A stretch of DNA of 64,000 bases from Achromobacter spanius (GCF_002812705.1 NZ_CP025030.1:2728001-2792000), one strand, 5' to 3'; counted from the first letter of the stretch, positions 27,008-35,325 are shown. The notes: generated by a model not told the origin, from the sequence alone. Numbers and translations are program-made.

Positions 27008-27559
27008 TCAGTCGACGATCACTTCGCGTTCCGGCCCCGGTTTCTTGGCCAGCTTGCGCTGTAACGAGCGCCGATGCATGCCCAAGAGGCGCGCCGCCGC
27101 CGAAACATTGCCGCCGGTTTCGTGCAGGGCCTGATGAATGTGCTCCCATTCTAGGCGGTGCAACGGCGTCATGGTCGTTTCGATGGTAACGGATTCTGGC
27201 TTCACCAAACCCAGCGTGCGCAGGATCATCGGCGCGGTGGCGGGCTTGGGCAGGTAGTCGTCCGCCCCGCGCTTGATGGCCTCGACGGCTGTGGCCACGC
27301 TGGCGTAGCCGGTGACCAGCAGGATCCGCATGTCCGCGCGCAGGGCGCGCAAGGGGCGGATCAGCGTCAGGCCGGAGTCTTCGCCCAGGCGCAGGTCCAC
27401 CAGGGCAAACGCCGGACGAATTTCCTCGGCCACGCGCAGCGCTTCGGCGATGCCCGTGGCGGTTCGGGTTTCCAGGCCGCGACGCGACAGGCTGCGCTGC
27501 AAGGTGCGCACATACAGTTCGTCGTCGTCGATCAGCAGGCCAAGGTCGGTAGGGTTCAT
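27008..27559 (-). CDS. regA: RegA/ActR/PrrA-type response regulator
   Basis: 183 residues. Receiver domain with acidic pocket IDDDE (about 10-14), phosphoacceptor D55 (ALVDLRLG), conserved Lys in YLPKPA, then a short linker and a Fis-type HTH (NVSAAARLLGMHRRSLQRKLAKK) typical of this family. Phosphorylated by RegB, it controls respiration genes in response to redox state. ATG 27559 lies 5 bp after the regB stop; a TTG start at 27568 overlapping regB is possible. It lies directly upstream of cyoABCD, the probable target. Confidence 0.92.
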   Translation of the reverse strand: MNPTDLGLLIDDDELYVRTLQRSLSRRGLETRTATGIAEALRVAEEIRPAFALVDLRLGEDSGLTLIRPLRALRADMRILLVTGYASVATAVEAIKRGADDYLPKPATAPMILRTLGLVKPESVTIETTMTPLHRLEWEHIHQALHETGGNVSAAARLLGMHRRSLQRKLAKKPGPEREVIVD

Positions 27560-27564
27560 CACAA

Positions 27565-28767
27565 TCAAGTTCCGGGGTTGCCCAGGGGCAGGTAAAAGCG
27601 GATGCGGGTGCCTCCCCCAACGGCGGCGGTCATGGTCATTTCGCCGCCTAGCTGTTCCACGGTGGCATGCGACAGCGCCAGGCCCACGCCCAGCCCGCCC
27701 GGCTTGCCGCTGTTGAACAGGCTGGTCACGGGCAGCAGGGTCTGGTCAGGGTCGAAGCCCCGCCCGTAGTCCCGCACTTCACCGCGCAAGGCGCCATAGC
27801 CGTATTCCAGATGCAGGTCCACGCGCAGCGTCTCGGCGGCTTCGCCGGCGTCCGCCGCGTTGTTCAACAGCGCCTGCAACAAGTGGGCGATCGCCGGATC
27901 CACCCGCAGACTGGGGGGCAAGGCGCCCGAGCGTTGCAGGTCGATCGTTGGCCGGATCAAGCGCCACTGGCCCACCACACGAACCAGGTCCACGGCGGTT
28001 GGGACCGCCAGATTGCGAATGCGTTCCCGGCACAGGGCCAGCAGTTGGCTCAGGGTGGACACATCTTCGCGCAGGTCTTCGTCCTTGACCTCGGCGGCGA
28101 TCTCGTCGGCCAGCAAGGTCATGGTGGCCAGCGGGGTGTTCAGTTCATGCGCCATCGCGGCGGCGTGGGTGGCCAGCGCAACGATGCCTTCGTTGCGGGT
28201 GAAGCGTTCGCGCAGGCGGGCCAGTTCGCGCTCGCGGGCGCGCAGGTCAGAGGCCAGGCGGGTGGAAAACACCAGCACCACGACTACCGAAATCAGGAAA
28301 TTGGCGCCCAGGCCCCACAGCAGCAGGGTGTGCGTGTCCACATCGCCGCGCAAGGGCTGGCCGAAGATGCCCGCCGCCGCGTAGCCGCAAATACCGGCCA
28401 GCGCCGCCGCCAGCGCCCAATTGCGCGGCAGCGCCAGGGCCGCCAGCGCGGTCAGGATCAGGAACATCATGCCGAACGGATTGCTGATGCCGCCGCTCCA
28501 GCCAATCATCCATGACAAAGCGGCCATGTCCACCAACAGATGGCCGAAGGCGGTGGCGTGGGACAGGTCGCGGGGATGGCGCAGCCGCAGGCTGGCGTAG
28601 GCGTTGAAGCCGATGAGCACGCCCACGCCGATCCACAGAGGCTCAAGCGGCAGGGCAATGCCCAGCACGCTGCTGGCGAGCAGAATGGTGGCGGCTTGGC
28701 CGGCGATGGCGAGCCAGCGCAGGCTGCAAAGGGTACGCAGGAATGAAAAAGCGGAACTACCGGGCAT
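27565..28767 (-). CDS. regB: RegB/PrrB/ActS-type redox sensor histidine kinase
   Basis: 400 residues. Six transmembrane helices (about 15-170) contain the ubiquinone-sensing heptapeptide GGISNPF (92-98). The H-box MAHELNTPLATM has H207, the redox-box cysteine C246 (ALCRERI) follows, and the ATPase domain shows NNAADAG, DYGRGFDP and GGLGVGLAL. These are the features of RegB kinases that sense quinone/redox state. It heads regB-regA, upstream of cyo and downstream of the copper-chaperone operon, all on the same strand. Confidence 0.93.
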   Translation of the reverse strand: MPGSSAFSFLRTLCSLRWLAIAGQAATILLASSVLGIALPLEPLWIGVGVLIGFNAYASLRLRHPRDLSHATAFGHLLVDMAALSWMIGWSGGISNPFGMMFLILTALAALALPRNWALAAALAGICGYAAAGIFGQPLRGDVDTHTLLLWGLGANFLISVVVVLVFSTRLASDLRARERELARLRERFTRNEGIVALATHAAAMAHELNTPLATMTLLADEIAAEVKDEDLREDVSTLSQLLALCRERIRNLAVPTAVDLVRVVGQWRLIRPTIDLQRSGALPPSLRVDPAIAHLLQALLNNAADAGEAAETLRVDLHLEYGYGALRGEVRDYGRGFDPDQTLLPVTSLFNSGKPGGLGVGLALSHATVEQLGGEMTMTAAVGGGTRIRFYLPLGNPGT

Positions 28768-28996
28768 ATCCAGACACAGAGTTGCCGGCGGCCCGCCGGC
28801 GGGTCAAGCGCCCGGCGGCGCGGAACGCAGGCATCCGGCGCGCGGCGCAAGTGGCCGGCTGCCGTCGGGCCTGGAGGTCAGGCGCCGACGGTGGACGTGC
28901 AGGCATTGTATGGCGATTCAGCGCGACACGCTGGCGGGGCGGGGCCGTGTGCGTCCCCGATTTTTGCCGCCGACTATCCTCGTCTAGCTGAATGCC

Positions 28997-29010
28997 CTCT
29001 ATATATAGAG
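28997..29010. repeat. 14-bp perfect AT palindrome after pcuAC
   Basis: CTCTATATATAGAG, 5 bp beyond the stop codon of the copper-chaperone gene and about 230 bp upstream of regB. It is unusual in such GC-rich DNA; it may be a weak terminator or a regulatory site for regB. Confidence 0.4.
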
Positions 29011-29014
29011 CGCG

Positions 29015-29518
29015 TCAGTGGCCATGCCCGTGGCCGGCTGCGGGCGCGGCGCCGGCCTTCGCGTTGAGCGCGCGCGCTTCGGCTGTTACCGGCACGCGGT
29101 GCTGTTGCTGCTTGACGTCTTCGACGATCAGCGTCAGTTGCACGTGCTCGCCCGGGGTGATCTGGCGGGCCAGGTCGATCAGCATGACGTGGTAGCCGCC
29201 CGGCTTCAGGTCCACGGCCTGGCCGGCGGGCAAGTCGATGGCGGGCACTTCGCGCATTTTCATGACGTTGTCCTGCATCGCCATTTCGTGGACTTCCACA
29301 TGCTTGGCGGCATCGGATTCCACGGCCACCAGGCGGCCCGCGTCCGGCGAGGTCAGGCGCATGAAGACCCCCGTGGCGTGCTGGTTGGGAACCGTGGCGC
29401 GGACCCAGGCGTCTTCCACCTTGATGGTGGCGTCGGCAGCGAGGGAAGTGGACGCAAAGCCTGTCAGCACGGACAGGGACAGGGCGGTGGCAAACGTGCG
29501 CAGCGAGAAGTTCTTCAT
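29015..29518 (-). CDS. PCu(A)C-type periplasmic copper chaperone
   Basis: 167 residues from ATG 29518 (MKNFSLRTFATALSLSVL), with signal peptide cut near SLA-AD. The PCuAC copper motif H-X10-M-X21-H-X-M is exact: H77, M88, H110, M112. The C-terminus is His-rich (GHGHGH), a probable second copper site. PCuAC proteins bind Cu(I)/Cu(II) and, with SCO proteins, load copper into terminal oxidases. Last gene of DUF2946-sco-pcuAC. Confidence 0.93.
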   Translation of the reverse strand: MKNFSLRTFATALSLSVLTGFASTSLAADATIKVEDAWVRATVPNQHATGVFMRLTSPDAGRLVAVESDAAKHVEVHEMAMQDNVMKMREVPAIDLPAGQAVDLKPGGYHVMLIDLARQITPGEHVQLTLIVEDVKQQQHRVPVTAEARALNAKAGAAPAAGHGHGH

Positions 29519-29612
29519 GATGGGGTCTCTGTATTTATATGGATCTGGGGATTCGTAGGGATATGGGGATAGGGCATCCATAGGGATCCCTGGGCGCAGT
29601 CGGCGCGCGGCG

Positions 29613-30245
29613 TTACAGCACGGTGCGCAGGTCTTCCACGCATTCGGCGGCGGTCTGCGCGTGGCGCAGCGCCAGGCGCAACTTGCCCTGGGCGTCGATC
29701 ACGTAGGTGAGCGCGGTGTGGTCCATGGTGTAGGACGAGCCGGTGGGAACCTTCTGATAGAACACCTTGAAGGACTGGGCAGCGGCGCGGGTTTGTTCCG
29801 CCGTGCCGCGCAGGCCCACGAAGCCGGGGTCGAAGGCCTCGGTGTAGGCGCGGAGGATCTCCGGCGTGTCGCGCTCGGGGTCGACGGTGATGAACAGCAC
29901 GCGCAGCTTGTCGGCATCGGCGCCCAGCAGATCCTTCATTTCCAGGGCGCGGGTCAGCGCCGTGGGGCAGATGTCGGGGCATTGGGTAAAGCCGAAGAAC
30001 AGCAGGATGGGGTGGCCACGGTAGTCGGCCAAGGTGCGCGCTTGACCGGTTTTGTCCTGCAATTGGAAATCGCCCGTGGGCATGCCGGACAAGTCCATGC
30101 CATGGAGCTTGGGGGCGTCGGGGCCGCAGCCGGTCAGGGCCAGCAGGGCCAGGGAAGACAACAGCAGGCGGCGCCGGGGATCGGGCGCGTGGGAAGGCGC
30201 GGCGCCAACGGGCGCGCGCAATGACATAGAGCGCGGGAAACGCAT
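29613..30245 (-). CDS. SCO1/SenC/PrrC-family copper chaperone lipoprotein
   Basis: 210 residues. Lipoprotein signal with lipobox ALTGC (C40); the ATG at 30245 gives a long basic n-region, and the ATG at residue 7 is an alternative. The thioredoxin fold carries the copper-binding CPDIC (C89, C93) and H176 (TMDHTALTY), the SCO ligands. SCO proteins act at the membrane in copper delivery or thiol reduction during oxidase assembly. It lies between the DUF2946 leader (60 bp upstream) and PCuAC (94 bp downstream). Confidence 0.93.
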   Translation of the reverse strand: MRFPRSMSLRAPVGAAPSHAPDPRRRLLLSSLALLALTGCGPDAPKLHGMDLSGMPTGDFQLQDKTGQARTLADYRGHPILLFFGFTQCPDICPTALTRALEMKDLLGADADKLRVLFITVDPERDTPEILRAYTEAFDPGFVGLRGTAEQTRAAAQSFKVFYQKVPTGSSYTMDHTALTYVIDAQGKLRLALRHAQTAAECVEDLRTVL

Positions 30246-30305
30246 GAAAACCTCTTGGGTTGACGTGTGGCTAGGCGCGCGGCGGGGCCGCGCGTTCAGT
30301 CGGAG

Positions 30306-30734
30306 TCAAGCCAAGAAGGGCGGGGCGCGCGAACCCAGCGGCGGGCCGTGGGCGGCCAGTGGAGGCAGGGCGCGATACGTGGCGGCGGGCGGCGCGGGCC
30401 GGCCAACGGGCAACAGAATGGGGGTGACGGTGGGGGTGGGTGCCGGCGCCACATGCGCCAGCAAGCCGAAGGGACATTGCGCGCCGGTTTCGGCGGCATC
30501 GTGCGAGGTCGGCCCACCCGGAGTGCGCTTGTCCAGCACCAGATCCAGCGTGGACAATTCGCCGGCGGCCGAGCAGAAGGTGACTTCCAGCCGGCCTTCA
30601 TGCAGCGCGTTGGCATCCGGCATGTAGCCGGTAGGCACCAGCGCTCGCAAGGTCAAGGCCAAAAGCGCCAGCCACAACACACCCCGGGCGCGCACGGCGC
30701 TCCTGAAGCGGAAGAGGTGGGTGAATTCGGACAT
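30306..30734 (-). CDS. DUF2946 (CruR-like) leader protein lacking CXXC
   Basis: 142 residues with one N-terminal hydrophobic segment and the DUF2946 mark RALVPTGYMP (30-39). In B. pertussis a DUF2946 protein, CruR, is a nascent-chain copper sensor: a CXXC motif and translation arrest at a C-terminal RAPP control the operon it heads. This protein keeps RAPP (136-139, three codons before the stop) but its CXXC position reads CPFG (87-90), leaving single cysteines C54 and C87. It heads sco-pcuAC. It may sense copper differently or have lost sensing. Confidence 0.85.
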   Translation of the reverse strand: MSEFTHLFRFRSAVRARGVLWLALLALTLRALVPTGYMPDANALHEGRLEVTFCSAAGELSTLDLVLDKRTPGGPTSHDAAETGAQCPFGLLAHVAPAPTPTVTPILLPVGRPAPPAATYRALPPLAAHGPPLGSRAPPFLA

Positions 30735-31042
30735 AGCGGCATTCTAGTCGATGCTCGGTGCGGGCCTGCGTGGCCCGGAGCGCGGCCCGGCGCGGCTTGG
30801 CACGGCAAGATCTGGCGCACAGCACGGCTCAGCGCACAGCATGGCCCAGTGCACAGCATGGCCCGGCGCGGCACCGGCCACGCAAAAATCTTGGTACCCT
30901 TCTTGCTAGCCGGCTGGCTGTCCCGCTTGTCAACCGGCTTGCTCGCGCTTGCTATTGTTTAACGCGCGTACGTTGATTTCTGCGTGTCTAGCGGGTTTTT
31001 GCCGTTCTTGCTCGTTCCTATCCGATCGTTCAGCCCCAACCA
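30735..31042. other. Promoter region of the DUF2946-sco-pcuAC operon
   Basis: 308 bp between divergent genes. It holds a three-copy 17-bp tandem repeat (30815-30865) and, nearer the NlpD-like gene, a pyrimidine-rich stretch. No ORF of real look. No clear promoter hexamers were identified. Confidence 0.4.
30815..30865. repeat. Three tandem 17-bp repeats
   Basis: GCGCACAGCACGGCTCA (30815-30831), GCGCACAGCATGGCCCA (30832-30848) and GTGCACAGCATGGCCCG (30849-30865). They lie 80-130 bp upstream of the DUF2946 leader gene, where iterated protein-binding sites would sit. Confidence 0.7.
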
Positions 31043-31846
31043 TTGCCTATCTCTGTGCCCCAAGTTTCAGTGCTTTCCCTGTCCATCCCGACCGTGTCCG
31101 TGCCTGTTCTTGCAACGTCCTCGACGGCGCAGTTCCGTCCGACGCGGACCTGGGCGCGCTTATGGATTGGCCTCTGCATCGTGGTCCTGGCTTTGCTCTT
31201 GTCGGCGTGCGGCACCACCAAGGTCCAGCCTGGCTACTACCGGGTGCAGTCGGGCGACACGCTGACTCAGATCGCGCGCAAGCAGGGCACCTCCGTCAGC
31301 AACCTGGTGCGCTGGAACCGCCTGTCGAATTCGAACACGATCGAAGTGGGGCAGATGCTGCGGGTGGAACCACCCGCCGGACAGGCCCGCACCTCCACGC
31401 CCAGTAAGTCGGCATCAAAACCCGCCGGCTCGTCGCGCGCATCCGCATCGTCCGGCAAGCGCCGCACGGCGCCACCCGGAGCGATCTCGCTGGTATGGCC
31501 GGCACAAGGCAAGGTCACGCGCGGGTATGACGGCGGCGGCTCCAACGGCATCGTCATTTCCAACAGCTCGGGTACGCCGGTGGTGGCCTCCGCCAGCGGC
31601 ACCGTGGCCTATTCCGGCAGCGGCCTGCGCGGCTATGGCCACCTGGTGATCGTCAAGCACAACGCAAGCTTTTTGAGTATCTACGCGCACAACCGCAAGC
31701 TGCTGGTCAAAGAAGGCCAGAGCGTAAAACAAGGCCAGAAAATCGCCGAAATGGGCAACAGCGACAGCAAGCAGGTAGGCCTGTATTTCGAGCTGCGCTA
31801 CAACGGCCAAGCGGTTGATCCGGCAGGGAATTTGCCGCCACGATGA
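31043..31846 (+). CDS. NlpD-like lipoprotein: LysM plus degenerate M23 domain
   Basis: 267 residues from a TTG at 31043; GTG 31055 is an alternative, and neither has a good ribosome-binding site. Lipobox LLLSACG, LysM peptidoglycan-binding domain (about 66-110, YYRVQSGDTLTQIARKQG) and a C-terminal LytM/M23 domain (about 150-262). The zinc ligands are missing: the HxGxD region is GGGSNGIVIS and the terminal HLHFE is GLYFELR. As in E. coli NlpD, it is probably an activator of a cell-wall amidase during division rather than an enzyme. Confidence 0.85.
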   Translation: MPISVPQVSVLSLSIPTVSVPVLATSSTAQFRPTRTWARLWIGLCIVVLALLLSACGTTKVQPGYYRVQSGDTLTQIARKQGTSVSNLVRWNRLSNSNTIEVGQMLRVEPPAGQARTSTPSKSASKPAGSSRASASSGKRRTAPPGAISLVWPAQGKVTRGYDGGGSNGIVISNSSGTPVVASASGTVAYSGSGLRGYGHLVIVKHNASFLSIYAHNRKLLVKEGQSVKQGQKIAEMGNSDSKQVGLYFELRYNGQAVDPAGNLPPR

Positions 31847-31866
31847 TGCGGGCGGTCGGGGAACGG

Positions 31867-32808
31867 TAGGATGGGTGCAGCTACGACGGACGAGCGGCTG
31901 ATCCTACCGGTAGGATGGGTGCAGCGCGGCAGGCTGTGGCCAGGAACACGATCATGAATCGCGCGAACCCATCATGCAACGATGGTGTTCTTCACCATCG
32001 CGGCCACCACGCATGTTTTTTTGCAGGGTGGTTCTACGTTCACCGCCGTTTGATGGGTTTCGCGCGAACGGCAACGGTGTTCTTGCGTAGGGTTGTTCGC
32101 GCTGCACCCATCCTACGACGGACGAGCGGCTGATCCTACCGGTAGGATGGGTGCAGCGCGGCAGGCTGTGGCCAGGAACACGATCATGAATCGCGCGAAC
32201 CCATCATGCAACGATGGTGTTCTTCACCATCGCGGCCATCACGCAGGTTTTTTTAAGGGCGGTTCATCGTTCACCGCCGGTTGATGGGTTTCGCGCGAAC
32301 GGCAATGGTGTTCTTGGGCAGGGTCGTTCGCGCTGCACCCATCCTACGACGGGCGAGCGGCTGATCCTACCGGTAGGATGGGTGCAGCGCGGCAGGCTGT
32401 GGCCAGGAACACGATCATGAATCGCGCGAACCCATCATGCAACGATGGTGTTCTTCACCATCGCGGCCATCACGCAGGTTTTTTTAAGGGCGGTTCATCG
32501 TTCACCGCCGGTTGATGGGTTTCGCGCGAACGGCAACGGTGTTCTTGGACAGGGTTGTTCGCGCTGCACCCATCCTACGACGGACGAGCGGCTGCTCCTA
32601 CCGGTAGGATGGGTGCAGCGCGGCAGGCTGTGGCCAGGAACACGATCATGAATCGCGCGAACCCATCATGCAACGATGGTGTTCTTCACCACCGCGGCCA
32701 TCACGCAGGTTTTTTTAAGGGCGGTTCATCGTTCACCGCCGGTTGATGGGTTTCGCGCGAACGGTAATGGTGTTCTTGGGCCGGGCCGTTCGCGCTGCAC
32801 CCATCCTA
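31867..32808. repeat. Tandem array of a 204-nt multi-hairpin repeat
   Basis: Four bodies at 31911-32115, 32143-32346, 32374-32577 and 32605-32808, separated by identical-length 27-nt linkers (period 231-232). A short remnant (31867-31883) and a linker precede the first. Each body is bounded by 18-bp perfect inverted ends TAGGATGGGTGCAGCGCG and its complement. An inner stem pairs CGCGCGAACCCATCA with TGATGGGTTTCGCGCG, and two hairpins lie inside (CGATGGTG-TTCTT-CACCATCG; GGCGGT/ACCGCC). Junctions read ATCCTACCGGTAGGAT, a palindrome. Reading frames in the array are by-products. It resembles a MITE or structured-repeat family. Confidence 0.9.
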
Positions 32809-33561
32809 CGAGGGATTATCTTGCGTCAGCGTTGAAATGAACGCCGCCGTCCGTTGATCCTTTGGCCGGGAAAATAGCGTGCGGGATTCTCCGGCTTCCA
32901 CCACCACGCCATCCAATATAAACACCACCTCGCGCGATACGCTGGCGGCCAGGCGCAGGTCGTGCGTGGCCATCAGCATGGTCATGCCTTCGGTGGCCAA
33001 CTGGCGCAGCACATCCACCACTTCGGCCGCCAGGCCGGGGTCCAGCGCGGACGTGGGTTCGTCGCACAGCAGCACGCGCGGCGCCGGTGCCAGCGCGCGC
33101 GCAATCGCCACGCGCTGTTGCTGTCCGCCAGACAGGTTGGCGGGCCAGGCGTCGGCCTTTTCGGACATGCCCACTTTCTTCAGCAATTCTTCCGCGCGCG
33201 CGCGAGCCCTGTCCAGCGGCCACTTCTGCACGGTCAGCAGGCCTTCCATGACGTTGCCGATCACCGTCTGGTGCGGAAACAACTGAAAGTTCTGGAACAC
33301 CATGCCGGTCTGCCTGCGCACGCGCTGCACCTGTTCCCGCGTCAGCTTCTTGCCGGGCTCGAAGTCGATGGTTTCCGGGCCGATGGCAAGCGTGCCTCGG
33401 TCAGGTACTTCCAGCAGGTTCACACAGCGCAGCAGCGTGCTCTTGCCGCTGCCGGACGGGCCGATCAGCGCGGTGACGCTGCCTTCGGCGATGCTCACGT
33501 CCACCTGCTTGAGCACCGGATTGCCGCCAAACGCCTTTTCGATTTTCTGCAGCCGTATCAT
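32806..33561 (-). CDS. Amino-acid (cystine-type) ABC transporter ATP-binding protein
   Basis: 251 residues. Walker A GPSGSGKST (about 33-41), Q-loop FQNFQLFPH, signature LSGGQQQRVAIARAL, Walker B LLCDEPTSALD and switch H in MATHD, typical of the GlnQ/TcyN polar amino-acid family. It powers uptake with the permease (overlapping by 4 bp) and the FliY/TcyJ-like binding protein upstream. Its TAG stop (32806-32808) is the CTA end of the last repeat body, so the gene 3' end was set by the repeat insertion. Confidence 0.94.
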   Translation of the reverse strand: MIRLQKIEKAFGGNPVLKQVDVSIAEGSVTALIGPSGSGKSTLLRCVNLLEVPDRGTLAIGPETIDFEPGKKLTREQVQRVRRQTGMVFQNFQLFPHQTVIGNVMEGLLTVQKWPLDRARARAEELLKKVGMSEKADAWPANLSGGQQQRVAIARALAPAPRVLLCDEPTSALDPGLAAEVVDVLRQLATEGMTMLMATHDLRLAASVSREVVFILDGVVVEAGESRTLFSRPKDQRTAAFISTLTQDNPS

Positions 33562-34307
33562 CGGGTCTTCTCGGAAAAAACCGCGTGCTGGCCAAAGCGC
33601 CGTTCCAGGCGCACTTGCGCGGCGGACAACACGGAACTGAACACCAGGTAGATCAGCGCGGCTTCGGTATAGAGGATCAACGGTTCATACGTAACCGCCG
33701 CGATGCGCTGCGCCGCCTGGAAAATCTCGGGCACCGTCAGCACCGCCGCCAGCGACGTGTCCTTGACCAGTGCAATGAACGAGTTCGACAGCGGCGGCAC
33801 CGCCACGCGGGCGGCTTGCGGCAGGATCGTGCGGCGCAACGCCTGGCCGCGCGTCATGCTCAGCGAGTAGGCGGCTTCCCATTGGCCCTTGGTAATGGAT
33901 TCGATGGCGCCCCGGATGACTTCGGAGTTGTAGGCGCCCACGTTCAGCGTGAAGCCGATCAGCGCGGCGGGCAAGGGATCCAGCACGATGCCCACGCTGG
34001 GCAGGCCGTAGAAGATCACGAACAACTGCACCAGCAGCGGCGTGCCCCGGATCAGCCACACATAGAATCGCACCAGCGCCACCAGCGGCGCCGGCCCGAA
34101 CAGCCGGATCAGCGCCACCACGAACGCCAGCGCCAGGCCCAGCGCGAACGACATCAAGGTCAGCGGCACGGTGAATACCAGCCCCGCGTGCAGCAGCGGC
34201 CAGAACGAATCGGCCATCAACTGCACCCAGGCCGGCACGGTCCATGACCCGATCTGCGCCAATAGCCAATCGGGGATGACGGCCTGGAGCCAGGTAGGTA
34301 GCGTCAT
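33558..34307 (-). CDS. Amino-acid (cystine-type) ABC transporter permease
   Basis: 249 residues with five or six membrane helices and the HisM-type inner-membrane component signature (EAAYSLSMTRGQALRRTILPQA, the EAA loop that contacts the ATPase). Similar to E. coli TcyL/YecS. It forms the channel for uptake of cystine or a related polar amino acid. It starts 15 bp after the binding-protein gene and overlaps the ATPase gene by 4 bp (ATGA). Confidence 0.93.
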   Translation of the reverse strand: MTLPTWLQAVIPDWLLAQIGSWTVPAWVQLMADSFWPLLHAGLVFTVPLTLMSFALGLALAFVVALIRLFGPAPLVALVRFYVWLIRGTPLLVQLFVIFYGLPSVGIVLDPLPAALIGFTLNVGAYNSEVIRGAIESITKGQWEAAYSLSMTRGQALRRTILPQAARVAVPPLSNSFIALVKDTSLAAVLTVPEIFQAAQRIAAVTYEPLILYTEAALIYLVFSSVLSAAQVRLERRFGQHAVFSEKTR

Positions 34308-34322
34308 GTGCGTGTCCGCGGC

Positions 34323-35105
34323 TTACTGCGCCGACAAGTCCGTGCCGAAGTATTTGACCGAAATGGTCTTGTAGGTGCCGTCAGCCTTGATGTCCGCCAG
34401 CGCCTTGTTGATGGCGGCTTGCAGTTCGGGGTTGCCCTTGCGGATCAGCACGCCCGAGTTGCTGAATTCAGCGGTCTTGTCGGTGGCGGCGATTTTCACC
34501 TTGGCATTCGGCTTTTGCTTCTTGAAGTCCAGGAACGACAGGTTGTCGTTGACCGTGGCTTCCACGCGGCCCGAAGTCAGCAGGTCGATGGCTTCGTTAA
34601 AGCCCTGCACCGCGACCACTTCCGCGCCGTGGCTTTGCGCCAGCTTGCCGAAATTGCTGGTCAGCGTGTTGGCCGACTTCTTGCCCTTCAGGTCGGCGAA
34701 CGACTTGATGCTTGTGTTGTCGTCACGCACGATCAGCACGGCGGCCGACGAGATGTAGGGATCAGAAAAGTCGTATTTTTGTTTGCGCGCGTCGGTAATG
34801 CCCACTTGATTGATCACGGCGTCATAGCGCTTGGCGTCAAGGCCGGCAATGAGGCCGTCCCATTTGCCTTCGACGAATTGGGCTTTGACGCCCAGGCGTT
34901 CGGCAATGGCGCGCCCAATCTCTACGTCAAACCCGGTAAGCTGCCCCGATGCGTCGTGGAAGGTGAAGGGGGCGTAGGTGCCTTCGGTGCCAATCTTGAA
35001 GGTGCCCGCGGACTTGATCTGGTCCAACCCGGATTGGGCATGGGCGGCGCCCAGGGCGGTGGCCTGGATCAGGCCGGCGATGAACAACGAGCGTAAGAGT
35101 TTCAT
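34323..35105 (-). CDS. Periplasmic amino-acid binding protein, FliY/TcyJ-like
   Basis: 260 residues from ATG 35105 (MKLLRSLFIAGLIQATALG), with signal peptide cut near AHA-Q. SBP_bac_3 fold; the stretch FVEGKWDGLIAGLDAKRYD and the following NQVGITDARKQKYDFS closely recall E. coli FliY (TcyJ), the cystine-binding protein. First gene of the three-gene transporter operon transcribed toward 32806. Cystine uptake is the likely role; other polar amino acids cannot be excluded. Confidence 0.92.
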   Translation of the reverse strand: MKLLRSLFIAGLIQATALGAAHAQSGLDQIKSAGTFKIGTEGTYAPFTFHDASGQLTGFDVEIGRAIAERLGVKAQFVEGKWDGLIAGLDAKRYDAVINQVGITDARKQKYDFSDPYISSAAVLIVRDDNTSIKSFADLKGKKSANTLTSNFGKLAQSHGAEVVAVQGFNEAIDLLTSGRVEATVNDNLSFLDFKKQKPNAKVKIAATDKTAEFSNSGVLIRKGNPELQAAINKALADIKADGTYKTISVKYFGTDLSAQ

Positions 35106-35325
35106 GGCAATGCTCCGGAAGATCGGTGTCATTTTGAAGGGCACCGTGATGCACGGGGCCCCCGTCATAGCCGCACTCTAGCAACGCGCCTATTTTTCCA
35201 CAAAGCATAAGGAATAGTAAAAATATAGCTTCCAGTCATTAACAAGTTCCCGATCGGCATGAGGCGGTTCGGGCGCAGACAGCGAAATCGCAGGTGAACT
35301 TCAAGTAAACGGCAAGCAAAGGGAG

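Noticed and set aside
31043..31846. Active M23 metallopeptidase
   Set aside because: The expected zinc ligands are absent in both motifs.
31915..32746. Several 60-70 codon frames repeated through the array
   Set aside because: They are translations of a structured DNA repeat, have no ribosome-binding sites, and change frame with the repeat stems.
31867..32808. Possible CRISPR array
   Set aside because: Units are 231 bp with identical linkers, so there are no unique spacers, and no cas genes are nearby.
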